DNA of 41,116 nucleotides from Candidatus Omnitrophota bacterium (lineage in GTDB: Bacteria; Ratteibacteria; UBA8468; B48-G9; DTJG01): the NCBI GenBank assembly GCA_023819255.1, contig JAMWBU010000017.1, forward strand, positions 1 through 41,116, in the 5' to 3' direction. Positions within the stretch are counted from its first letter, which is position 1, and the number at the start of each line of letters is the position of its first letter. A program made the translations under genes and the position numbers. Positions 8,279 to 17,372 of the stretch are shown here, piece after piece. The notes beneath the pieces are model-generated. The model ran no database searches and was not told where the DNA came from. It was given only the letters and a program-made list of their open reading frames with translations.

Positions 8279-9601
8279 ATGTTATCGACCAGAGAAAAGA
8301 ACATCTTTTTTGTAGGCCAGATTGCGGGTAACACCTATTACACAGTAGCTTTTAATGGTGTTCTTACTTTGTTTTTGCTCAAAATCGGTGTAAAAGAGGG
8401 ACTTCTTGGTTTTCTTTCGATTATTCCATTTATTGTGGGTATAGCTTCTTTTTTTATAGTTTCCTGGGTTGAAAAAAATTTCAACAGGATTTTGAGACCT
8501 AATTCATGCATTCTTGTGCTACTTGGTTTTTTGCTTCTTCCGCTTTTTCTGCTTGCGGAAAAAATAGGTTACCACCCGGCGGTTGTTTATTATACGATTT
8601 TTTCTTTTCTGTATTGGGCTAGCTCCCAGGTTTCAACGCTTGCATGGTTTCCTGTTGTGCAGTTATGGGTTGATGAAAGTGAAAGAGGTAGATTTTTGGG
8701 TACGCTGAGATTTACTTCAACCATTGTTGGCTTTTTGTTTTTGAGATTATCCTCTTATCTTTTGGGCCCGGATCCATCTTTTTCTCAATTTTTTTATATA
8801 ATGCTTGCTGTGACTCTTTTCTCTATAATATGGCCGGTCAGCTATTTTTATGTCCGAATGCCTGACTCCCTACCTGAAAAAAAACAACAGGAAAAACCAG
8901 CGCTTATTTTCCGTGATGTTTTTTCTGACTTTGAAAGAAGAATATATTTTTGCTTTTATTTTGTCTGGAATCTAATTGCGTATATAATTGCGCCGTTTAT
9001 GATGCCCTTTTATAAAATGGAGCTGAACTTGCCCTCATCATTTTGCGTATTTTTAAGTTCTCTTTCAATTCTTGGCATGGGTGCTCTCGCTTTTATCTGG
9101 GGAAAAGTCAATGACTTCAGAGGAAGCAGGTTTGTTTTGCTTTTTTCATTTATTCTCGGTATGCTCTGGTGTTTGATGATCGCCCATGTTCATCTTTTTC
9201 CTGCAGACGGAGCAAAAAAGGCGCTTATATTCATCTCGCTTTTTGGCGGCATTGCCGGTGGCGGTCAGTTAATGGGAGATACAACAAGAAGGTTTTTGAT
9301 AGCACCTGAAAAAAATCGCGTGGCATTTTTTTCGTATCTGGTGATTTTTGGAGGACAGCTTCCCGCTTTGATTATTCCTCCAATCAGCGGAAGGATTATT
9401 GAAAGTCATAGAAATATTTCATTTTATGGCTATGGTATATACCAGCTCCTTTTTCTTCTTGTTGGCCTGTTCCACATCGTTCTTATTGCAATGATATTAA
9501 AGATGAAACCCATCAAAGAAAAACCTGTGGGAGAGGTTTTCAAGGATGTTGTCACTGAAAATTTGATGAAACTGAGAGATTTAATCGCCAATCCGCCATG
9601 A
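8279..9601 (+). CDS. MFS transporter, second of a tandem pair
   Basis: A 440-residue multi-spanning protein paralogous to its upstream neighbour. Shared motifs at matching positions are FNGVLTLFLLKIGVKE versus the first copy's SSIFTLFLLKLGARE, AWFPVV before SERGRFLGTLR, WGKVNDFRGSRFVLL, GQLMGDTTRR and a tail MKLRDLIANPP. The aspartate-lysine loops fit the MFS fold. The copies have diverged clearly but kept exactly the same length, suggesting an old duplication with separate substrates, or possibly a heteromeric pair. A start with ribosome site GAAAGGA is well supported. It is followed after 33 bases by a UROD-fold enzyme that might share its transcript. Confidence 0.86.
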   Translation: MLSTREKNIFFVGQIAGNTYYTVAFNGVLTLFLLKIGVKEGLLGFLSIIPFIVGIASFFIVSWVEKNFNRILRPNSCILVLLGFLLLPLFLLAEKIGYHPAVVYYTIFSFLYWASSQVSTLAWFPVVQLWVDESERGRFLGTLRFTSTIVGFLFLRLSSYLLGPDPSFSQFFYIMLAVTLFSIIWPVSYFYVRMPDSLPEKKQQEKPALIFRDVFSDFERRIYFCFYFVWNLIAYIIAPFMMPFYKMELNLPSSFCVFLSSLSILGMGALAFIWGKVNDFRGSRFVLLFSFILGMLWCLMIAHVHLFPADGAKKALIFISLFGGIAGGGQLMGDTTRRFLIAPEKNRVAFFSYLVIFGGQLPALIIPPISGRIIESHRNISFYGYGIYQLLFLLVGLFHIVLIAMILKMKPIKEKPVGEVFKDVVTENLMKLRDLIANPP

Positions 9602-9634
9602 TATTGGCTCAGGCCTTAAATCAGGAGGAATAAG

Positions 9635-10588
9635 ATGAAACCGAGAGAAAGATTCATCGCGGCCCTTGAAAGAAAACCTTTAAAAGGAATGGTGCCACAT
9701 TTTGAGCTGGTATTCTTTTTAACGATGGAGGCATTTGGCAGGGTTCATCCTTCACATAGAAATTATTTCCAGTGGTTTCAGATGGCGGAAAATGAAAGAA
9801 ATCTACATAGAAAAGATATGGCAGAAATTTATGTAAAAACAGCAGAGACATTCAACCACGATGCAATATTTTTGCATCCAAACCCTCAAGATATTGAAGA
9901 AACAATTATATTGATAAACCTTGTGAGAGAAAAAATCAGCGATGAATATTTTCTGATGATGCATGGCGATGCAACTTTTTCAATTCCTTCCGGGAATAAA
10001 ATGATGGAGTTTGTTCAAAGAATCGCGGATGAACCAAAGCAGTTGAAAAAAGAAGCAGAAGACGCAGTCAGCGGGGCGCTGGAAAGGGCTGGGATTTTGA
10101 AAAGAAAAACATCTCTTGATGGATTTGCTTTATGTTCTGATTATTGCTTCAATTCAGGACCTTTTTTAAGTCCTTCAATGTTCAGTGAATTTATCGCACC
10201 CTATCTTGCGAAGTTAATAAAAGGTTATAGAGATATGGGATTTTACGCTATCAAACATACAGATGGAAATATAATGCCCATAATTGACCAGCTGATTCAA
10301 ACAAATCCGCACGCGTTACATTCCCTTGATCCTCAAGCAGGTGTTGACATAAAAATTGTTAAAGAATTATATGGAGATAGAGTTTGTTTGATAGGAAATG
10401 TAAATTGTGGTTTACTTCAAACAGGAACCGATCAACAGATTGTTGATTCGTGTCTGTATGCTTTAGAAAATGGGATGCCTGGCTATGGATATATTTTTTC
10501 AACTTCCAATTGTATTTATACAGGTATGCCATATGAAAAATATTTATTAATGCTGGATGTCTGGAAAAAATATGGAAACTATAAATAA
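9635..10588 (+). CDS. Uroporphyrinogen decarboxylase-fold protein (not HemE)
   Basis: This 317-residue protein begins MKPRERFIAALERKP, characteristic of the UROD/MtaA/CmuA superfamily, and carries KHTDGNIMPIIDQLI near residue 208 and LIGNVNCGLLQTGT near residue 255, matching the family's C-terminal half. The Arg-Gln-Ala-Gly-Arg signature of true uroporphyrinogen decarboxylase is absent, so a heme role is unlikely. Members of this superfamily include corrinoid/coenzyme M methyltransferases and many uncharacterised enzymes, often in gene sets for sugars or methylated compounds. A GGAGGAATAAG ribosome site supports the start. It overlaps the following AddB-like gene, so it may be carried on the same transcript by chance. 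The substrate is unknown. Confidence 0.8.
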   Translation: MKPRERFIAALERKPLKGMVPHFELVFFLTMEAFGRVHPSHRNYFQWFQMAENERNLHRKDMAEIYVKTAETFNHDAIFLHPNPQDIEETIILINLVREKISDEYFLMMHGDATFSIPSGNKMMEFVQRIADEPKQLKKEAEDAVSGALERAGILKRKTSLDGFALCSDYCFNSGPFLSPSMFSEFIAPYLAKLIKGYRDMGFYAIKHTDGNIMPIIDQLIQTNPHALHSLDPQAGVDIKIVKELYGDRVCLIGNVNCGLLQTGTDQQIVDSCLYALENGMPGYGYIFSTSNCIYTGMPYEKYLLMLDVWKKYGNYK

Positions 10589-13256
10589 GCACTCATTTGA
10601 GTCGGAAAAAATACTTGTTCTTTTACCTTTTTTTTCGAAGAAAACATCTTATATTGTTGAAAAATTTTTCAAGGAAAGGATGGATTTTTCATCCGTCACA
10701 CATCTTACTTCCAGATGGTCGAGGATTGAAGATTTTAGAGCCCGACTCTATCTCTGTAAAAAAATGCCCATAATACCGCCAGCCAGTTTTTCCCTCAAGG
10801 CATTTGCGGCAAAAATTGTGCAGGAGCGCTCGCAATACAGATTGATTTCCAGTGTGGAACAGATTTTAATACTTCTTGATCTATGCGCTACACTGGCAAA
10901 GAAAACAACAATTGACCCTGTCTCTCTGGCTGTTAGATTGAAAGCTTTTATAAAGGATTTTAAGGTCTCTTGCGAGGTGCCTGGTTTTGACTTATGGCTG
11001 GACGAGATAAATGAGTATCCCTGGAAATATGAAGAAAACAAAAATATCGCAATACAGGCGCTTAATGTTATGCAAAAATATCAGAATTATCTGAAAGAAA
11101 ATATGCTGGTGGACGAGGATGACCTCTATACAGTTGCCTCTGAACATATAGAAAAAAACGGTATTGACACAGTATTGCTCGAGGGTATGATGGAATTTAT
11201 TCCGTCTCAGAGACGGTTTATCAAACTGATAGCTGAAAATTCAAAAAGGTTTATTTGCGTTTATCAGTTTGATGAGAATGCCCCTTTTGATTCGAGAAAC
11301 ATGATTCTCAAACCCAATCTTGATTTTCTTAAATCCATTGTCGATTCTGTGGTGATTGTTGATGGCGAAAACAAAAATGAAGAGTGCGTTGTCTACAATT
11401 TTGCTTCCCCTGATGAGGAAATAAAAGGCATCGGAGAAATGATATTAGGAGAAATTAATGAAAATCGCAATATTAACTGGGAGGATTTTCTTGTTATTTT
11501 TCCTCAAATGCTTTCTTACAGGGAGCTTGTTCACAGAATATTCGCAAGGTTGAAAATTCCTTTCTGCATGACCCCTGGCTATGTATTGAGTCAGGATCCA
11601 TCTATCGTTGCGGTAATTTCTTTCCTTGACTGGCTTGATGCTCCATACTGGTGGGAAGGTCTTATGTCATTGTTTCTGTCTCCTTTTTTCTCTTTTGATT
11701 TCGAACGGTCCATAGAATTTTCAAAACAGACCAGGGATCTGTTTAAAGGAATAGGATTTTTCCCTGACAGAAATTGGTTGAAGGAACTGGAAAACTGGAA
11801 AAGAATTGAAAATGCAAAAAGAATCATGGAAGTAAAACAGGACACACTCCACGGCTGGTCTGATAGATTAATGAAAGCCCTTGAAGAGATTGGCTGGAAA
11901 GAATTTGATATCGAAGGAAAAAAAGCTTTTACAGATGTTCTGATGGAGTTAAGATCCGATGTTTCTGTGGACAGAAAGTTTTTTGCTCGTCTGCTTAAAG
12001 CCGCCCTTGATATGACTGAAGTTGAGAAGAGCAAAGGATACGGAGTTAAGGTTATGGGAATTCTTGATTCAATAGGGATAGAAACAGACATTGCATTTCT
12101 GGGAGGATCGACAGATGACGCTCTTCCCGAAGCAGGCAGATCAGAGGATTTTTTCATTCCGGACAGATTGAAAGAAAAGATGGGTCTTACTACATACAAC
12201 TTGAAAGTTGCAAGAGAGCGGCTGGATATTTACAGGCTGAAAAGTTCTCACAGAAAAATTGTTTTTTCCTACCCTTCAAAAGTCTCGGGGAGGCAGAAAA
12301 ACAAGTCCATTATGATTTATGGCATTAAAGAATCGTCGTTTGGCGAAGTTTCTTACATTTCAGTCGCAGACGCTATTTTTTATGTGAAACCTGATATTGA
12401 AAAGTTTAGAAAAAAATTTATCAGGGATGGGTTTTTGCATATGTCAGTGAGTCATCTTGATCAGATTGCAAGATGTCCGTATGGTTTTTATCTGAAATAT
12501 GTTGAGGGAATTGAGCCCTATAAAGCGCCTGAAATTGAAGAGGTGCCTGAATTCTGGGGAACTTTGCTTCATAGCGCCGCAGAAAAAGCGGCATCTGACT
12601 TTAAGGGAAATGTAATGGATGAAGCCTGTGCTCAGCAGCAATATGAGAGATTTTGTGAATTTGTTAATCTTTTTCTTCAACAGCCGTCGCTTGTTTCATC
12701 AGGCCATTCTTATAGAATTCCACCTTTTGTGAGAAATTTTCTTGAAAATAGGAAAACATTTGTTTTTGATTCTTTCGAAAAAGCGCTGAAAAAGCACATC
12801 GGGCATAAAATAATCGGGATTGAAGAAAAGAAAAGCGTGAGAATCGGGAATCTGGAAATTAGAGGCCAATTTGACCGCATTGAACAGACAGAAGATGGCA
12901 TTTCTGAGATCATTGATTTCAAAAGCGGAAAGCCCCCTTACATAAAAAAGAAGTATCCTGAATCAGGAGATTGCCTTGAACTTGATAATCTTGAGCTTAT
13001 TTTATATGCCCTGATGCATTACAGGATTTCAGGTAAAAAGAGCAGGGTTTTTGTGTGGTCCTTAAATTTTGACGAAAGCGATTTTGAAAAGGAGTATTCG
13101 CACATTGTCGGCTTTCTGGAGAATTTTGAACAGGGTCTTAAATCAGTTGTGAAAAAAATAATTGATGGCGATTTCAGATTTGACGCAAAGGGCAAAAGCT
13201 GTTATGAATGTGCTTTTTCGAACTACTGTGTAATCAGGGGGCAGGATGACGAATAA
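10572..13256 (+). CDS. AddB-like PD-(D/E)XK nuclease / inactive helicase subunit
   Basis: An 894-residue protein resembling AddB, a subunit of the AddAB helicase-nuclease that resects double-strand breaks for recombination. The N-terminus (KILVLLPFFSKKT) lacks a Walker A motif, so the helicase half looks inactive. The helicase-like part keeps AFLGGSTDDALPEAGRSED. The C-terminal nuclease shows LLHSAAE, GQFDRIE and IIDFKSGK (about residues 767-785), and Cys residues at ARCPYGFY (near 633) and CYECAFSNYC (near 876) that would form the AddB-type 4Fe-4S staple. Starts at 10557 and 10572 are both possible; I chose 10572. The 3' end overlaps the helicase gene by 11 bases. Standard AddB is longer (about 1150 residues), so the symbol is left blank. 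Confidence 0.85.
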   Translation: METINKHSFESEKILVLLPFFSKKTSYIVEKFFKERMDFSSVTHLTSRWSRIEDFRARLYLCKKMPIIPPASFSLKAFAAKIVQERSQYRLISSVEQILILLDLCATLAKKTTIDPVSLAVRLKAFIKDFKVSCEVPGFDLWLDEINEYPWKYEENKNIAIQALNVMQKYQNYLKENMLVDEDDLYTVASEHIEKNGIDTVLLEGMMEFIPSQRRFIKLIAENSKRFICVYQFDENAPFDSRNMILKPNLDFLKSIVDSVVIVDGENKNEECVVYNFASPDEEIKGIGEMILGEINENRNINWEDFLVIFPQMLSYRELVHRIFARLKIPFCMTPGYVLSQDPSIVAVISFLDWLDAPYWWEGLMSLFLSPFFSFDFERSIEFSKQTRDLFKGIGFFPDRNWLKELENWKRIENAKRIMEVKQDTLHGWSDRLMKALEEIGWKEFDIEGKKAFTDVLMELRSDVSVDRKFFARLLKAALDMTEVEKSKGYGVKVMGILDSIGIETDIAFLGGSTDDALPEAGRSEDFFIPDRLKEKMGLTTYNLKVARERLDIYRLKSSHRKIVFSYPSKVSGRQKNKSIMIYGIKESSFGEVSYISVADAIFYVKPDIEKFRKKFIRDGFLHMSVSHLDQIARCPYGFYLKYVEGIEPYKAPEIEEVPEFWGTLLHSAAEKAASDFKGNVMDEACAQQQYERFCEFVNLFLQQPSLVSSGHSYRIPPFVRNFLENRKTFVFDSFEKALKKHIGHKIIGIEEKKSVRIGNLEIRGQFDRIEQTEDGISEIIDFKSGKPPYIKKKYPESGDCLELDNLELILYALMHYRISGKKSRVFVWSLNFDESDFEKEYSHIVGFLENFEQGLKSVVKKIIDGDFRFDAKGKSCYECAFSNYCVIRGQDDE

Positions 13257-15861
13257 TCGGTCTGAAGTGAATTTGCTGGTCAAACTTATTCATGCTTCAG
13301 CAGGTACAGGCAAAACTTACTGGTTGACAAATGAATTTATAAATCTGGTCGCAAAGGAAAATTTCATTGACTCAATGAAGAAGATTATTGCAATCACATT
13401 TTCAGAAAAAGCCGCCTGCGAAATGAGAACAAGAATTGTTCAAGGTATTTTCGAAAAAATTATCAGTGGACTTAACAACGAGGAGGAAAAAATAAAATGC
13501 GAGAACCAGCTTTTTCTTTTGCGGGTTTCGACCATTCATTCATTTTGCAGAAGCCTGCTCAAAAGATTTTCATTTCTTTTTCAGATAGACCCGAACTTTG
13601 TTGTTTGTGAATCGGAACAATCTTATATTTTCTTCCAGCGCGCGATTTCTCTGTTTCTTGAAAAAGACGACCCTGAGAGATTTATCAAAAAATTGAAACC
13701 GATGAAACTTAAACGTTTCCTGAAGTATATGGAAGAATTAAAAAACACACATCCCCAGGTTTTTCTTGGCAGACCGGGCGAAAATCAAATGAGCGAGCCG
13801 TTGTTTCTTTGTTTTCAGGAAATCAACCAAACATATTCCGACATTAAAAAACAGAATTCAGTTATGGATTTTAATGATCTTGAATCCCTTTCATATTTAC
13901 TGATATGTGAACATCCAGAGTCATTGAATGTTTTGAATGATTTTGACGAAAGCGTTGATTTCATTTTTGTCGACGAATTTCAGGATACAAATCTTTTGCA
14001 GTGGAAGATCATAAAAGAGTTTTCAAGGGAATGGGTCTCAGGTATCGGAGCGAAAGCAGAAACAGGCAAGAACTACGGTTTGTTTTTTGTTGGAGATAGA
14101 AAACAGTCCATCTATTTTTTCCGTGGCGCGGAAAACACGGTTTTTGACGACGCAGACAGATTTTTTGGTAATTTTGTGAAAAGAGATTTTCTGACGACAA
14201 ATTACAGAAGTTTTCCTGAAATTATTGAATTTGTAAATAATGTTTTTAATGGTCAGGATGGATTCCCTGTTCAGGAAAATCTTTCAGTAAGCGAAAAATT
14301 TTCTCAGAGGAATCGAGCTCTCGTTGAGATAAAATTTTTTGACACGAAAAATACAAGCATCAGGGATGAAAAACAGAATGAATACAAGTGGATTTGTGAA
14401 AAAATTCTGTCCCTGATTGAGAGTGAATTTTCTGTTTATGATAAAAACTCTGACATTTTTCGGCCAGTGGAATTCAGAGACATCGCTGTGCTAATCCGCA
14501 AAAGAACCCATCTTGAAATTCTTGAAGAATTGTTCGGGAAGTATTCAATACCTTTTGTGAATATTGGCGGCATAGGCTTTTATCAGGAAGACGAGATTAT
14601 TTTTCTTATCAGCCTTCTTTGTGTACTTGCCGATCCTTCTGATACGCTTTCGATGGCAAATCTTGAAAATTCGATTTTTCATCTGGATCAGGACAGGATT
14701 AAAAAATGGCGCGCTCTTTTAGCGGGCGATTTTGCTTCTTCAATCCTTGATAAAATCATTATGGAAATTGATATGTTTTCGAAACTGAGTTCTCAGGGTT
14801 GCGCAAATGTTGAAAAATTTCTGATGCTTATTGGTGAAATGGAACATGTGCCTTTTTTTCAGATGGTTCAAAACCTCAGAAGGATTTCTAATAGACCGGA
14901 AGAGCCAAAAGCGGATGTTTTTTCAGAACACCACAACGCTGTCAGAATTCTGACCGTGCATGCTTCCAAAGGGCTTGAGTTTCCTGTGGTCTTCCTTGCC
15001 GGTATTGAACAGGGAAAGCCCGACACAGGAAAAATTTATCTTATGCACAAAAGGGTGGAAGAAAAAAACAACGACTATGTTTTTGTTTTCAAAAACGAAA
15101 AGGATGATTTTTACCAGGACTATGTAAAAAAGCTTGAGGAAGAGGAAAAAAGGATTCTTTATGTGGCCCTCACACGGGCGAGACAGTGTCTTTTCATTAC
15201 AGGCGCAAAGAAAAAAAGCGTCTGGTTTGAAGCTCTTGATAATTTCCAGCCGCTTTATCCTGCGAAAGAAGTTGGTTTTTCAAAAAAGCCGGGATTTATT
15301 AAATCAGAAAAAAAAGAAACGCGGAAAATGCCTGCTGTTTCAAGAAAATTGATTTCGCCTGTTTCTTTTTCTTCATCCGGAGAAGTTTTCAGCTTTGAAG
15401 GAGAAAAGACAGGAACAATAATCCACAGGATTTTATGGGAGATTTCAAACAATTTTGTTGAGGCAGATTTCAACACAATTAAGGAAAGGGCGATTTTTCT
15501 CTTAAAGAAAACGAAGATGTATGCAGACATTACAGCAGAAATGGAGATTCATCTGAAAAACATTTTAAAACCGCAAATAAAAAAGATTATTTTGCCAGCT
15601 AAAAATTCGTTCAGTGAATTGCCGTTTCTTGCAGAGATAGATGGAAAAAATGTATACGGGATTGTTGACAGGATTGTCGTTGAAAATGACATATGTAAAA
15701 TTTACGATTTCAAAACAAGGCACAGTTGTAAAATTATGGATAAAGACATCGAACAGCTCACGTTGTATAAAAATGGAATCAGCAGGATTTTTCCCTGTCG
15801 GGAGACACAGACCTTCATTGTTTTCACTTTTTGCGGTATAATTGAATCGGTAGAAACCTGA
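13246..15861 (+). CDS. AddA-like UvrD-family helicase with C-terminal nuclease
   Basis: An 871-residue superfamily-1 helicase. Motif I (Walker A) is HASAGTGKT at residues 16-24, motif II FVDEFQDTN near 243-251, motif III VGDRKQSIYFFRGAE, motif IV LTTNYRSF, motif V TVHASKGLEFP and motif VI YVALTRARQ. The C-terminal 160 residues hold a PD-(D/E)XK nuclease: GTIIHRILWEI, GIVDRIV and IYDFKTRH. AddA supplies 3'-5' translocation and one of the two nuclease sites of AddAB. It is shorter than Bacillus AddA (about 1230 residues). A GGGGGCAGG ribosome site inside the preceding gene supports the ATG at 13246, and the 11-base overlap points to coupled translation of a heterodimer. Confidence 0.87.
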   Translation: MTNNRSEVNLLVKLIHASAGTGKTYWLTNEFINLVAKENFIDSMKKIIAITFSEKAACEMRTRIVQGIFEKIISGLNNEEEKIKCENQLFLLRVSTIHSFCRSLLKRFSFLFQIDPNFVVCESEQSYIFFQRAISLFLEKDDPERFIKKLKPMKLKRFLKYMEELKNTHPQVFLGRPGENQMSEPLFLCFQEINQTYSDIKKQNSVMDFNDLESLSYLLICEHPESLNVLNDFDESVDFIFVDEFQDTNLLQWKIIKEFSREWVSGIGAKAETGKNYGLFFVGDRKQSIYFFRGAENTVFDDADRFFGNFVKRDFLTTNYRSFPEIIEFVNNVFNGQDGFPVQENLSVSEKFSQRNRALVEIKFFDTKNTSIRDEKQNEYKWICEKILSLIESEFSVYDKNSDIFRPVEFRDIAVLIRKRTHLEILEELFGKYSIPFVNIGGIGFYQEDEIIFLISLLCVLADPSDTLSMANLENSIFHLDQDRIKKWRALLAGDFASSILDKIIMEIDMFSKLSSQGCANVEKFLMLIGEMEHVPFFQMVQNLRRISNRPEEPKADVFSEHHNAVRILTVHASKGLEFPVVFLAGIEQGKPDTGKIYLMHKRVEEKNNDYVFVFKNEKDDFYQDYVKKLEEEEKRILYVALTRARQCLFITGAKKKSVWFEALDNFQPLYPAKEVGFSKKPGFIKSEKKETRKMPAVSRKLISPVSFSSSGEVFSFEGEKTGTIIHRILWEISNNFVEADFNTIKERAIFLLKKTKMYADITAEMEIHLKNILKPQIKKIILPAKNSFSELPFLAEIDGKNVYGIVDRIVVENDICKIYDFKTRHSCKIMDKDIEQLTLYKNGISRIFPCRETQTFIVFTFCGIIESVET

Positions 15862-15879
15862 TCGAAATAAGGAGGAAAT

Positions 15880-17370
15880 ATGAAACATACAGCCATTGGT
15901 ATTGTGATGATGAATGATGAGCGCCAGCATGTCTGGTCGGCAAATGAGAAAGAAAATATGGTTGTATTGAACAGGTGGGCAAAATTGTTAAGAAAAAACC
16001 TCAAAGATAGAACCGGCTCAACTCCAGAAATCATTATCGGTTCAGAGACAATCAAGAACATAACAAGCGCCAGAAATGTCGGTGAGCAGCTTGTAAGAAG
16101 CAATTGCAAACAAATAATAATGTGCTATAATGTCTGGGACTTTCCATATCTTGTCTGGCCGTTTATTCAGTCATTCGGAACTGATAAACCGATACTGTCT
16201 CTTTCAAACAATAATGGCGCCTATCCCGGAAATGTAGGGCTTCTTGCGACTGATGGGGCTTTGCGGCAGGCAGGTTTGAGAACTCACAGGATAGTTGGCG
16301 ACATCAATGATTCTTTAACATTGCAGGAAGTGATTAAATGGATTAATGCGTCTCAGGCTGCGACCTGCATAAAGAATGAGGTATATGGCTGTTATGGCGG
16401 ACATTCGATGGGTATGGAAACCGGATACTTTCATTTAGTTCCGACCATCAAATATTTTGGCACGACTGTTTATCAAATAGACCAGCTTCTGCTTTTGAAA
16501 ACAATGGAGAAAATTTCTTCAGGTGAGATCGAGAAAGGATTTCAGTGGCTCACAAAAATGCTTGGAGATAGAATCTTATATGATGGGAAAATGCTGACGC
16601 CTGAAACCCTTAAGCGTCAGATTGCTCTCTATCTTGCTATGAAAAAAGTCAATCAGGAATACGATTTTGATTTTTGCGGGCTTAAAGGTCAGAGGGAACT
16701 CACAGAATATGTCTGTCTTGGAGATGTCCCTGAAATGCTTATGAACGACCCTTATGACTGGAATGGGCCAAAGGAACCTTTTGTATGTTCCACTGAGGCT
16801 GATTCTTACGCTGCGTTGACAATGCAGATTTTAAAGTATGTCAGCGGCGGGCTTCCTGTGTTGTTTATGGATGTCCGTCTGTATCATCCTGACATCGATG
16901 TGTGGGATTTCTGCAATTCAGGCAATCACGCCAGTTATTATGCTTCATTGAGTGAGGATCCTGCCGAGAATTTCAAAAAGATAACATTTCATCCCGCGCT
17001 TGAATTTTATTTCAAGGCAGGAGGCGCTTCTGTTGAATTTGATGCTGCCTGCGGTCCATTAACTTTTGCAAGAATTGGATTATGGAACGATAAGCCATAT
17101 ATGGTTATTATCAAAGGAGAAAGCTTGTCTCTCGAGGAAAAATTAAGAAAGAAAATCAATTCTGAAACCAATCCTACCTGGCCGCATGTTCATGCAAGAC
17201 TGGATTGTGATTTTAAAGATTTCTTGAGAGTATTTCCCTGTAATCACATTATTGCTGTTTCAGGGAATCATATTGATACCCTGAGGTATTTCTGCGAGAT
17301 TTGCAGGATAGCCCCGGTGATTCTGGAAAAGGGCAAACAGGTGGACAACATATGGGATCTGGTAAAGTAA
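15880..17370 (+). CDS. L-fucose/L-arabinose isomerase-like protein
   Basis: A 496-residue protein with the fucose/arabinose isomerase architecture: an N-terminal Rossmann-like part with MCYNVWDFPYLVWPF and SLSNNNGAYPGNVGLLA, and a catalytic part with GGHSMGMETGYFH and CSTEADSYAALT. Candidate metal ligands are Glu306, Asp331 and His464, by position relative to FucI. The sequence is too divergent to call FucI or AraA; the family interconverts aldoses and ketoses, and this member's substrate is unknown. A GGAGGAAAT ribosome site gives a strong start, 18 bases after the AddA-like gene. A single transcript with the nuclease pair is possible but would be functionally unrelated. The GerMN gene follows after two bases. 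Confidence 0.78.
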   Translation: MKHTAIGIVMMNDERQHVWSANEKENMVVLNRWAKLLRKNLKDRTGSTPEIIIGSETIKNITSARNVGEQLVRSNCKQIIMCYNVWDFPYLVWPFIQSFGTDKPILSLSNNNGAYPGNVGLLATDGALRQAGLRTHRIVGDINDSLTLQEVIKWINASQAATCIKNEVYGCYGGHSMGMETGYFHLVPTIKYFGTTVYQIDQLLLLKTMEKISSGEIEKGFQWLTKMLGDRILYDGKMLTPETLKRQIALYLAMKKVNQEYDFDFCGLKGQRELTEYVCLGDVPEMLMNDPYDWNGPKEPFVCSTEADSYAALTMQILKYVSGGLPVLFMDVRLYHPDIDVWDFCNSGNHASYYASLSEDPAENFKKITFHPALEFYFKAGGASVEFDAACGPLTFARIGLWNDKPYMVIIKGESLSLEEKLRKKINSETNPTWPHVHARLDCDFKDFLRVFPCNHIIAVSGNHIDTLRYFCEICRIAPVILEKGKQVDNIWDLVK

Positions 17371-17372
17371 AC

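Noticed and set aside
9635..10588. hemE, uroporphyrinogen decarboxylase
   Set aside because: The RQAGR signature is absent and the protein is shorter than true HemE; only the superfamily can be supported.
11591..12199. A 202-residue open frame on the minus strand within the AddB-like gene
   Set aside because: It is wholly inside a well-supported plus-strand gene, is serine-rich as expected from the opposite frame, and lacks a domain or ribosome site. The many other minus-strand frames were dropped for the same reason.
4494..15861. Defence island built from exonuclease VII, RadC and the AddAB-like pair
   Set aside because: Each has a normal repair explanation, and no toxin, restriction, Cas or other defence gene is present; the MFS and UROD-like genes between them also break the idea.
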